Source: Clostridia bacterium (GTDB taxonomy: Bacteria > Bacillota_A > Clostridia > TANB77 > CAG-508). Taken from it: a DNA stretch of 7,066 bases. Location: positions 1 to 7,066 of the forward strand of contig JAGATI010000013.1 in NCBI GenBank assembly GCA_017621295.1, read 5' to 3'. The notes beneath the pieces were generated by a model. That model was not told the origin of the DNA. It searched no databases and was given only the letters and a program-made list of their open reading frames with translations. The first letter of the stretch is position 1. Each line of letters starts with the position of its first letter. Positions 1 to 4,956 of this stretch are shown here, piece by piece. Both the position numbers and the translations under genes were made by a program.

Positions 1-1
1 T

Positions 2-583
2 AATAAATATAAAAATATAATTTTTACTGTTTTGGGAATTGATATTGTTGTAATTATTTCTATAATAAATCCAGCATCTGGCGAAGGTATAAATGTCAGC
101 TTTGGAAATTTAAATTTAGGAATAATAATTTATGTATTTTTAGTTGCAATGATTGCGATATCTGCAATGGTATTACCTGGTATATCTGGTTCTACATTAT
201 TATTAATATTTGGTTTATATATACCAATAATTTCTGCAATAAAAGAATTTTTACATTTAAATTTTGCATATTTTCCAATATTAGTAGTATTTGGACTTGG
301 TATAATTACAGGTGTTGTAACTACAATTAAATTAATAAAAAAATGTCTGGAAAAATATAGATCACAAACTATTTATTTTATAATTGGATTAATGATTGGT
401 TCAATATGTCCTATAGTATTAGGACCAACAACATTAGAAATTCCAAAAGACCCAATGAGTTTTAGTACATTTAGTATTGTATTTTTCTTAATAGGGGGAG
501 CAGTAATATTAGGACTTCAGAAATTCAAAAGTGTAATGGAAAATAAAGAACAAAAACAAATAGAAGAATCTAAAGAAAATTAA
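2..583 (+). CDS. DUF368-family membrane protein (3' part, cut by window edge)
   Basis: The frame is open from the first bases of the window, so the true start lies upstream and about 193 C-terminal residues are seen. The family hallmark PGISGST, followed by LLLIFGLY, is encoded at 176-196 and onwards. DUF368 proteins (usually about 270-310 aa) carry two such PG(V/I)SGG/ST motifs in a pseudo-repeated fold, and this would be the second one. Around it are about five hydrophobic stretches (IYVFLVAMIAISAMVL, FPILVVFGLGIITGVV, IYFIIGLMIGSICPIVLG, FSIVFFLIGGAVILGL), then a charged, Lys/Glu-rich cytoplasmic tail ending NKEQKQIEESKEN. Members of this family such as PopT recycle undecaprenyl phosphate across the cytoplasmic membrane for cell-wall synthesis; that role is family knowledge and is inferred here. 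The gene ends just before a strong hairpin at 618-657, so it is probably the last gene of its transcript. Family assignment is fairly sure; the exact substrate is not. Confidence 0.85.
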   Translation, partial: NKYKNIIFTVLGIDIVVIISIINPASGEGINVSFGNLNLGIIIYVFLVAMIAISAMVLPGISGSTLLLIFGLYIPIISAIKEFLHLNFAYFPILVVFGLGIITGVVTTIKLIKKCLEKYRSQTIYFIIGLMIGSICPIVLGPTTLEIPKDPMSFSTFSIVFFLIGGAVILGLQKFKSVMENKEQKQIEESKEN

Positions 584-617
584 ATAATGTAAAGTTAAAT
601 TTTAACTAAATTAAATA

Positions 618-657
618 AAATAGCACTTTAATATTTTAATGTATTAAAGTGCTATTT
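618..657. terminator. Bidirectional intrinsic terminator
   Basis: A perfect 16-bp stem (618-633 with 642-657, core TAGCACTTTAATA) closes an 8-nt loop. Reading rightward it follows the DUF368 gene by 35 bp and is followed by TTTACTATTAT, a modest U-tract. Reading leftward the stem is followed by a T-rich tract (TTTTATTTAATTT), so it may also stop transcripts of the leftward gene ending at 795. The 661-794 stretch beyond it holds only AT-rich spacer and a weak GTAAG/CTTAC hairpin at 757-770, and I see no gene in it. Confidence 0.8.
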
Positions 658-794
658 ACTATTATAGTACAATAGAGAAATTATATGATTAATAATTTGC
701 AAATAAATATAGAATATAATATCAACTTTTTATAAATCAAAAATGTTTTATATTTAGTAAGTTAGCTTACAATATCTATAAAAATAAGTTAATA

Positions 795-1511
795 TTAATC
801 TATAGTAAATTGATTTTGAAAAGAATGTGGAGTATATATTGTGTCTTGTTCTAATAAGTCTAAACATTTAGACAAAGATTCTACTACCTGGACATTTTCA
901 TTTATACCATTTTTTTCAATTCCAAACTTGGAAAAAACTTTATATTGTGCTAACAAGTTATCAAATAAATGATTTTTATTTATTAAAATTAATTTTTTAA
1001 AATTTAACTGTTCATCAGCAGATGTAAATAAAAATTGATTTAATACAGTAAAGTAATAAAGCAATTTACTGCCACCATGATGTAATATAACATAATTAAA
1101 ATTATTACATATAGATTCAGGAGTTTTATTAAAGTAATATGAAATATTAATCTTTGAGTTATAATTTTTTAATGGTGCCATTTTTCTTATATTTGAGACA
1201 CTTATACCTCTTTGCGTATTAAAAACTTCTTTATAAAATTGCTCTTCTGTTTTTTTAGGAAAAGCTTTGTTAAATGCATTTATATTATCAGGCGAATCGA
1301 AAATAATATTAGCATGTCTATTACTATTATCTAGATATGTGTGTATTATATTATCGAGTAGACCGTTTTGATGTTTAAAACATCCTAATTGTGTATATAA
1401 TAAATCTGGATTTGAAGCAAGGTCTTTAAAAAAAGAAATGCTTTCATCAAATAAAGATTTGTTTTGTTCATTATTAATTTCGTCTTGAGTTATAATTAAT
1501 ATTTTTTTCAT
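795..1511 (-). CDS. Uncharacterised protein, possible degenerate LOG-like Rossmann protein
   Basis: A 238-aa protein with no clear signal peptide or membrane segment. The start is ATG at 1511-1509, with GAGGAG at 1525-1520 eight bases upstream. I do not recognise it outright, but its layout follows LOG/YvdD proteins (cytokinin riboside 5'-monophosphate phosphoribohydrolase family, formerly annotated as lysine decarboxylases). The N-terminal MKKILIIT strand is followed by LLYTQLGCF...GLLDNIIHTYL...HANIIF, where LOG proteins have LVYGGG..GLMG..A......VIGV. VILHHGGSKLLYYFTVLNQFL (residues 141-161) then stands where LOG has the PGGxGTxEE helix, followed by KKLILINKNHLFDNLL and a closing VQVVESLSKCLDLL helix. 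Only the GG (146-147) of the active-site motif survives; the Thr and paired Glu are gone, so LOG-type catalysis looks unlikely. It could be a nucleotide-binding relative or an unrelated Rossmann protein. It is transcribed divergently from the S66 peptidase gene. Confidence 0.45.
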   Translation of the reverse strand: MKKILIITQDEINNEQNKSLFDESISFFKDLASNPDLLYTQLGCFKHQNGLLDNIIHTYLDNSNRHANIIFDSPDNINAFNKAFPKKTEEQFYKEVFNTQRGISVSNIRKMAPLKNYNSKINISYYFNKTPESICNNFNYVILHHGGSKLLYYFTVLNQFLFTSADEQLNFKKLILINKNHLFDNLLAQYKVFSKFGIEKNGINENVQVVESLSKCLDLLEQDTIYTPHSFQNQFTID

Positions 1512-1544
1512 AACATAAACTCCTCATGTATAAATATAAAAATA

Positions 1545-1573
1545 AGTATAGCATATTTACATAATTAAATCAA
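1545..1573 (-). promoter_or_regulatory. Sigma-A-type promoter for the leftward LOG-like gene
   Basis: On the minus strand, -35 TTGATT (1573-1568), a 17-base spacer and -10 TATACT (1550-1545). The predicted start is near 1538, giving a leader of about 27 nt with GAGGAG just before the ATG. It sits back to back with the rightward promoter at 1590-1618, only 16 bp away, so a protein bound between them could affect both. Confidence 0.65.
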
Positions 1574-1589
1574 CTAGAGAAATATAAGC

Positions 1590-1618
1590 TTGAAAAAAAT
1601 TTAGTACTATGTTAGCAT
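1590..1618 (+). promoter_or_regulatory. Sigma-A-type promoter for the S66 peptidase gene
   Basis: -35 TTGAAA (1590-1595), a 17-base spacer and an extended -10, TGT-TAGCAT (hexamer 1613-1618). The hexamer matches consensus at four of six bases, and the upstream TG should compensate. The predicted start is near 1625, leaving a leader of about 86 nt. Because the in-frame ATG at 1609 lies inside this promoter, it cannot be the translation start if the promoter is correct. Confidence 0.5.
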
Positions 1619-1695
1619 ATCAGAAGAAAAAGCTACAAAAAATAGTAATAAAAGTGTATTTTTTAGAAAGTTATTTAAATAATTTCGAATTGATT

Positions 1696-1702
1696 AAAGG
1701 AG
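1696..1702 (+). promoter_or_regulatory. Ribosome binding site fixing the S66 peptidase start at 1711
   Basis: AAAGGAG lies eight bases before the ATG at 1711. The alternative in-frame ATG at 1609 has no Shine-Dalgarno sequence and would add 34 residues that do not belong to the peptidase family. Confidence 0.85.
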
Positions 1703-1710
1703 TGGCGGTT

Positions 1711-2730
1711 ATGAGATATCCAGAATTTATAAAAAAAGGTGATACAATAGGTGTTACAGCACCATCAGCAGGTATAAAAGAAAGGGATTTTATTAGATTA
1801 AATAATGTAAAATATAATCTAAATAAAATAGGATATAAATATATAGAAACTGAAAATGTTAGAAATAGTGAAATGGGAAGAAGTGCAGATGCTAAAATAA
1901 GAGCAAATGAGTTTATGGAGTTATGGAATAATAATGAAGTATCGTCCATTATAATGGCGACAGGGGGAGAATTTTTATGCGAAATTTTGGAATATTTAGA
2001 TTTTAGCAAAATTTCTAATACAGAAATAAAATGGATACAAGGGTATTCGAATATTACAACTTTATCTTTTATATTTACTACAATGCTTGATATTGCTACT
2101 ATTTATGGTCCAAACATAAAGGCTTATGGGATGAGAAATTTATATAAAAATTTAACAGATTCAATTAAAATAATGGAAGGAAAAAATGTAGTTCAAGAAA
2201 GTTTTTGCAAATGTGAAAATAAAGAAAGTAAATTTAATAGAAATGACGAATTAGCTGAATATGAATTAACTTTAGAGTCTTCATGGAAAAGCTTAAGAGG
2301 GGAAGAAAAATTAAATTTTCGTGGGAGAAGTATAGGTGGATGTATGGATGATATTATAAACTTAATTGGTACTAAATATGACCATGTTAAACAATATATA
2401 AATAAATATAAATCTGATGGCATTTTGTGGTTTCTAGAAGTATATGAAATGAGTAGCAGTCAAGTTGTAAGAAATTTGTGGCAAATGAAGAATGCAGGAT
2501 ATTTTGATAATTGTACAGGTATTTTATTTGGTAGACCACTTTTTGTAAGAGAAGATTATGGAATAAAATTTCATGAGGCTGTTTTAGAAGCTTTAAAAGA
2601 TTTAAATGTTCCTATAATATATGATGTTGATATAGGTCATATAGCACCACAAATGCCAATTGTTAATGGTGGCATATTAGATATTAGTTATGAAAATAGA
2701 AGAGGAAAAATAGAAACAATATTTGAATAG
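1711..2730 (+). CDS. S66 family serine carboxypeptidase, MccF-like (LD-carboxypeptidase family)
   Basis: A 339-aa cytoplasmic protein without a signal peptide. Family S66 contains LdcA, which trims the terminal D-Ala from muropeptide tetrapeptides during cell-wall recycling, and MccF, which cleaves processed microcin C-type aminoacyl-nucleotides to give immunity. Visible landmarks are GDTIGVTAPSA (10-20), ATGGEFLCEILEYLD (83-97), the nucleophile elbow GYSNIT with Ser113, LRGE (195-198), GRSIGGCMDDIINLIGT (205-221), ILWFLEVYE with the likely acid Glu243, and DIGHIAPQMPIVNGG with His310. The triad is therefore complete. The Ser-to-Glu distance of about 130 residues, the total length and the GGCMDDIINLIGTKYD block fit the MccF-like branch better than the shorter LdcA branch. 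Whether the substrate is a muropeptide or a peptide-nucleotide toxin cannot be told from sequence. The gene is probably monocistronic, with its own promoter and terminator. Confidence 0.9.
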   Translation: MRYPEFIKKGDTIGVTAPSAGIKERDFIRLNNVKYNLNKIGYKYIETENVRNSEMGRSADAKIRANEFMELWNNNEVSSIIMATGGEFLCEILEYLDFSKISNTEIKWIQGYSNITTLSFIFTTMLDIATIYGPNIKAYGMRNLYKNLTDSIKIMEGKNVVQESFCKCENKESKFNRNDELAEYELTLESSWKSLRGEEKLNFRGRSIGGCMDDIINLIGTKYDHVKQYINKYKSDGILWFLEVYEMSSSQVVRNLWQMKNAGYFDNCTGILFGRPLFVREDYGIKFHEAVLEALKDLNVPIIYDVDIGHIAPQMPIVNGGILDISYENRRGKIETIFE

Positions 2731-2734
2731 TATT

Positions 2735-2793
2735 AAAAGACACTTCATTGGTATTAATTTTTAGAAAAATATTATACCAATAAAGTGTCTTTT
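2735..2793 (+). terminator. Intrinsic terminator of the S66 peptidase gene
   Basis: AAAAGACACTT (2735-2745) pairs with AAGTGTCTTTT (2783-2793). Past a single C-A mismatch, ATTGGTAT (2747-2754) pairs with ATACCAAT (2774-2781). The loop is 19 nt. A TTTTTGTT tract spans 2790-2797. It begins four bases after the stop codon. Confidence 0.9.
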
Positions 2794-2832
2794 TGTTAAA
2801 TACCATTTAAAAAACTTTAGCTTTAAGTATCT

Positions 2833-2852
2833 GTTAAGTAATAGGTGGCAAA
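2833..2852 (+). repeat. Left terminal inverted repeat of the ISLre2 element
   Basis: The inner 11 bases TAGGTGGCAAA (2842-2852) match the right end perfectly in inverted orientation. The outer GTTAA also matches, with three mismatches in between. Just inside, GCAAATT (2848-2854) can pair with AATTTGC (2878-2884), a weak subterminal hairpin. Confidence 0.75.
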
Positions 2853-2899
2853 TTTTTCTCTCATAAATTCCCACTATAATTTGCTTATTTTAAATTTTT

Positions 2900-4408
2900 T
2901 TATCTGTATATTAGCTCAGTGATTGGTTTGATGTCTAATATTTCTTTTAATTTTGAGTTACCTAATAAAGTACCTTTCTTACATTCATATGTATCTTGTA
3001 CTTTTCTCTTAATTTTCTTCATCAATTTTACATTATTTTCTATATTTTGTATATACTTTTCTGCATAATTTCTAAATTCTTCTGGTAGCTGTTTAAATGT
3101 AAATTTACTAATTACATCTTTTGTACTTTCACTTGCTCTTATAGTTATAATTTTTGCTAAATTTTCTGAACCTTTTTTACTCCAACTCATTCTTCTATGT
3201 TTCATTCTTCTTGTTAAAATACTATAATTATTGCTTTCTTGGCATCCCATGTTTCTATATTTTAAGCCTGTTTGTTTCGAAATTTCTGCTAATCTTATTT
3301 TTATCTTTTTATCTTCATTATACCTATTCATATGATTTTTTCTCTTGGTACAATATTTCTCTAATGATTCTAATTTTTTTACTTCATCATATTCTCCACC
3401 ATATTTATATTTTAACTCATCTATAAATTTTATCATTTCATTATACTGTCGTTTGTAATACAATTGTTTCATTTTCTGAACATCCTCTTCTTCTCTTATA
3501 CATGTACTTATTTTCTCTTGAAAATGATATGGATCTGCCTGTACTATTGTCTTATCTGTTTTTAATTTTTGTATCCAACTTCCTCCATCACTATTTAATG
3601 CTCTTATTTCAACTTTATCCATTTTATATTTACTATATAAATTTGCATTTGTTATTTGAGCCATTTCCTCTCCTGTCATATAGCCTACAACATATTCTTT
3701 TCCAACTAACTCATATCTTTTTTTCCCTACTTCTTTCCATCCCTCATATGTCATTCCTAATTTAAGCTCTACGTTTCTTGTTTTCTTTGGCACTTCTTCA
3801 TTTGGATGCTCTTTTTTATATTTATCATATTGCTCTTTTCTATCTTTTCCTTGTGTATAAATCATTACTCCATCTGCCTCTTGATATAAAACTGCAATTT
3901 CTCTTTTTCCTTCCTCAAGCATATTTTCTTCATATGCTTTTATCTTTTTTTGTTCAACATCTTTTATTTGCTCTCCTAAACTCTGTACGATATTCCATAT
4001 TGCCACACTACTAATAGATGTTCCTGTTGCATTACTAATTACTAATGCACATGCCCTGTATGAAAGCTCTTTTATATTATCAATTATAAGATTAATTACT
4101 CCTTCCGATATCTCTCCAACACCTTTTATTTCAAGTTGTTCATCCATTAAAAATACACATTTCTTTTCTGTTGTATTTATATACATTCTCCTGTTATATT
4201 CAACTTCTCCAACCATTGTCTTTATTGTTGTTGGCTTGAATCCTTTGTTTCTGTATAATTGTTTATCTCTATTTTCCATTATTTTTTTATCATATTCTTC
4301 TAGCATTGCCTTAAGCATTTGCTTTGCAAATTCACACGCAATTTTAAAACAAATTTGCTCTAACTCCTTGAAACTTATATCTTCCTTTGTTAAAATATTA
4401 TCAAACAT
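2900..4408 (-). CDS. ISLre2-family transposase (UPF0236 type)
   Basis: A 502-aa protein, full length for the family and without frameshift, so transposition may still be possible. The N-terminal part (about 1-110) holds a Lys/Glu-rich helical region and the RNKGFKPTTIKTMVGEVEYNRR segment, typical of these proteins. A helical DNA-binding-like part follows (GISSVAIW-type stretch at 129-140). The RNase-H-like core has YQEADGVMI with Asp179, LNSDGGSWI with Asp274, VQADPYHFQEKI with Asp292, and GCQESNNYSILTRRMKHRRMSWS with Glu391. Asp179, Asp292 and Glu391 are my best candidates for the DDE triad. The start is ATG at 4408-4406, preceded by GGAGGT, with only five bases between GGAGG and ATG. The start region is embedded in a 13-bp inverted repeat and overlapped by a candidate antisense RNA, so expression is probably held low after transcription. 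Confidence 0.9.
   Translation of the reverse strand: MFDNILTKEDISFKELEQICFKIACEFAKQMLKAMLEEYDKKIMENRDKQLYRNKGFKPTTIKTMVGEVEYNRRMYINTTEKKCVFLMDEQLEIKGVGEISEGVINLIIDNIKELSYRACALVISNATGTSISSVAIWNIVQSLGEQIKDVEQKKIKAYEENMLEEGKREIAVLYQEADGVMIYTQGKDRKEQYDKYKKEHPNEEVPKKTRNVELKLGMTYEGWKEVGKKRYELVGKEYVVGYMTGEEMAQITNANLYSKYKMDKVEIRALNSDGGSWIQKLKTDKTIVQADPYHFQEKISTCIREEEDVQKMKQLYYKRQYNEMIKFIDELKYKYGGEYDEVKKLESLEKYCTKRKNHMNRYNEDKKIKIRLAEISKQTGLKYRNMGCQESNNYSILTRRMKHRRMSWSKKGSENLAKIITIRASESTKDVISKFTFKQLPEEFRNYAEKYIQNIENNVKLMKKIKRKVQDTYECKKGTLLGNSKLKEILDIKPITELIYR
4368..4396 (+). promoter_or_regulatory. Antisense promoter inside the 5' end of the transposase gene
   Basis: -35 TTGAAA (4368-4373), exactly 17 bases, then an extended -10, TGT-TAAAAT (TG at 4388-4389, hexamer 4391-4396; five of six). 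It is better than the transposase promoter at its -35 and has the TGn extension. The predicted start is near 4403, the first base of the 13-bp inverted repeat. Confidence 0.6.
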
Positions 4409-4467
4409 AAAGACCTCCGTATATTTATTTTTTGGTTAAACAAATTATACATTTGGTCTTTATGTTT
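4403..4467 (-). promoter_or_regulatory. 13-bp inverted repeat sequestering the transposase start in read-through RNA
   Basis: AAACATAAAGACC (4403-4415) and GGTCTTTATGTTT (4455-4467) are exact inverted copies separated by 39 bases. In minus-strand RNA the downstream arm contains the last bases of the Shine-Dalgarno and the ATG. A transcript entering from outside the element would carry both arms and could fold the start site away, whereas the native transcript would not. This resembles the known protection of IS10 and IS50 against read-through activation. A protein-binding palindrome is the alternative. Confidence 0.65.
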
Positions 4468-4472
4468 TTCCA
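4444..4472 (-). promoter_or_regulatory. Native transposase promoter of the ISLre2 element
   Basis: On the minus strand, a perfect -10 TATAAT (4449-4444), a 17-base spacer and a weak -35 TGGAAA (4472-4467; four of six). The predicted start is near 4437, giving a leader of about 28 nt that begins inside the loop between the two arms of the 13-bp inverted repeat. The native mRNA would therefore lack the upstream arm and keep its Shine-Dalgarno free. Confidence 0.6.
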
Positions 4473-4493
4473 GTCTTTTGCTGGATTTTTTTT
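4469..4493 (+). terminator. Terminator of the candidate antisense RNA
   Basis: TCCAG (4469-4473) pairs with CTGGA (4481-4485) around a 7-nt loop, followed at once by eight T residues (4486-4493). The stem is short, but the U-tract is very good and is present only on the plus strand, so the hairpin ends rightward transcripts, not the transposase message. Confidence 0.6.
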
Positions 4494-4500
4494 ATTTAAT

Positions 4501-4520
4501 TTTGCCACCTAAAATTTAAC
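4501..4520 (-). repeat. Right terminal inverted repeat of the ISLre2 element
   Basis: TTTGCCACCTA (4501-4511) is the exact reverse complement of the left-end core, and TTAAC (4516-4520) mirrors the left GTTAA. Confidence 0.75.
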
Positions 4521-4674
4521 TCATATTAATTTTAAAGATGAAAGGGGAGAAGTGGTTGATAGTTACTTTTAATAAAACTGTTAAGTTTAAAATCAGCTAT
4601 AGCAGAATAAAAAAAGTTGTACATATATTTTTTATGAAGAAAGTAATTTTATATTAATTATAGTTAACTAGTAA
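4521..4674. other. 154-bp spacer between the two insertion sequences
   Basis: AT-rich DNA with no recognisable gene. The only coding hint is a 33-codon frame from TTG at 4556 to the stop at 4655-4657 on the plus strand, preceded by AAAGGGGAG at 4541-4549. Its product (MIVTFNKTVKFKISYSRIKK...) is Lys-rich and matches nothing I know. The rare start codon and short length make it a weak candidate that I do not call as a gene. Confidence 0.4.
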
Positions 4675-4691
4675 TGAGAAAAGTGGAAAAG

Positions 4692-4746
4692 TCAATATCA
4701 AATTAATGAAAAAATTAAAAATTAAATTAATGAAAAAATTCAATAT
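4692..4746 (+). repeat. Left-end repeats of the IS21 element
   Basis: AAATTAATGAAAAAATT occurs twice as perfect 17-base copies (4700-4716 and 4724-4740) with a 24-base period, flanked on both sides by TCAATAT (4692-4698, 4740-4746). The second copy and the next about 20 bases align with the right end (AACTGATGAAATAATTCAA...), supporting their role as paired terminal transposase sites. Confidence 0.7.
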
Positions 4747-4752
4747 AGATCT

Positions 4753-4795
4753 AGTGAAATACCAAATTTAAAATCTGATATTTCACTTTTATTTT
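4753..4795 (+). terminator. Hairpin with T-rich tail near the IS21 left end
   Basis: AGTGAAATA (4753-4761) pairs with TATTTCACT (4779-4787) around a 17-nt loop, followed by TTTATTTTT. Reading rightward it looks like an intrinsic terminator that would stop transcription entering the element. The arms also contain the TGAAAT core found in the end repeats, so it may instead be a pair of IstA sites. It lies directly beyond the stop of the small gene, but has no U-tract on that strand. Confidence 0.4.
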
Positions 4796-4956
4796 TATAA
4801 TCTAAAAAAAGCTTCTTCCTTTATTTGTTTTTCATTATAAATATCAAATAAATAGCACATTTCGTAAAATAAAGTATCTGGTGTAAGTTTTTCTTGTCTT
4901 TGGATTAAATTTAATAATGCTATTCTTGCATAGCATGTACATTCTTGATTACTCAT
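4795..4956 (-). CDS. Small 53-aa protein translationally coupled to istB, unknown function
   Basis: Its ATG (4956-4954) shares one base with the istB stop codon in the arrangement TAATG, a classic sign of translational coupling. A GGAGAG (4971-4966) inside the 3' end of istB sits nine bases upstream. The 53-aa product starts MSNQECTCYARIALLNLIQ and ends KQIKEEAFFRL. It has three cysteines (two in a CTC motif at 6-8), a central ELTP-like turn (KLTPDTL) and a predicted helical, acidic C-terminal half, with no membrane segment. I do not recognise a family. Because it lies inside the element and in the istAB transcription unit, it is probably an element-encoded accessory or regulatory protein; a chance frame is the alternative, but overlap, Shine-Dalgarno and protein-like composition argue against that. 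Confidence 0.65.
   Translation of the reverse strand: MSNQECTCYARIALLNLIQRQEKLTPDTLFYEMCYLFDIYNEKQIKEEAFFRL

Larger units (their letters stand above)
4403..4493 (+). ncRNA. Candidate ~90-nt antisense RNA controlling the ISLre2 transposase
   Basis: The antisense promoter, a stem that begins at its predicted first nucleotide, and a terminator hairpin line up to define a short RNA. It would fold into a 13-bp stem (4403-4415 with 4455-4467) with a 39-nt loop, then a 5-bp terminator hairpin and eight U residues. It overlaps the first ~35 nt of the predicted transposase mRNA, including the Shine-Dalgarno and start codon. The mRNA 5' end (AACCAAAAAA) is complementary to the apex of the antisense loop (UUUUUUGGUU, 4428-4437), which contains a UUGG at 4432-4435 fitting the YUNR U-turn seen in fast-pairing antisense RNAs. 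The design matches that of IS10 RNA-OUT/RNA-IN; function is inferred from layout only. Confidence 0.55.
2833..4520 (-). mobile_element. ISLre2-family insertion sequence, apparently complete
   Basis: The element of about 1.69 kb has one transposase gene on the minus strand and terminal inverted repeats. The repeat core TAGGTGGCAAA is perfect at 2842-2852 and inverted at 4501-4511. The match continues outward to GTTAA/TTAAC for 17 of 20 positions (2833-2852 and 4501-4520). Whether the true tip is GTTAA or the TAGG core cannot be settled here. Neither choice gives a clean 8-9 bp target duplication, so the insertion may be old, or flanking DNA may have changed or recombined. Size and gene content fit ISLre2 elements. 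It sits in the spacer after the peptidase terminator and does not visibly break a gene. Confidence 0.8.

Noticed and set aside
697..720. Possible promoter TTGCAA...TATAAT after the DUF368 terminator
   Set aside because: The spacer is only 12 bases and no rightward gene follows.
757..770. GTAAG-TTAG-CTTAC hairpin downstream of the LOG-like gene
   Set aside because: The five-base stem has no adjoining T-run on either strand, too weak to call as a terminator.
1609..1710. Longer N-terminus for the S66 peptidase starting at ATG 1609
   Set aside because: No ribosome binding site, the extra 34 residues are not part of the family, and the ATG lies inside the predicted promoter; AAAGGAG fits the ATG at 1711.
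1671..2423. Minus-strand frames opposite the S66 peptidase gene
   Set aside because: Shadows of a well-supported gene with an intact catalytic triad.
3154..4014. Several plus-strand frames opposite the ISLre2 transposase coding Leu/Phe/Tyr-rich membrane-like peptides
   Set aside because: They are complements of a Lys/Glu-rich gene, which gives hydrophobic nonsense frames; none has a convincing start region.
4556..4657. 33-codon plus-strand frame with TTG start and AAAGGGGAG upstream
   Set aside because: Short, uses a rare start codon, has no recognisable product, and lies in AT-rich spacer where such frames arise by chance; mentioned only in the spacer entry.
4692..4746. Short direct repeats that might suggest a CRISPR or an iteron origin
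   Set aside because: Only two copies, with a 24-base period, located exactly at the IS21 left end and matched by similar motifs at the right end.
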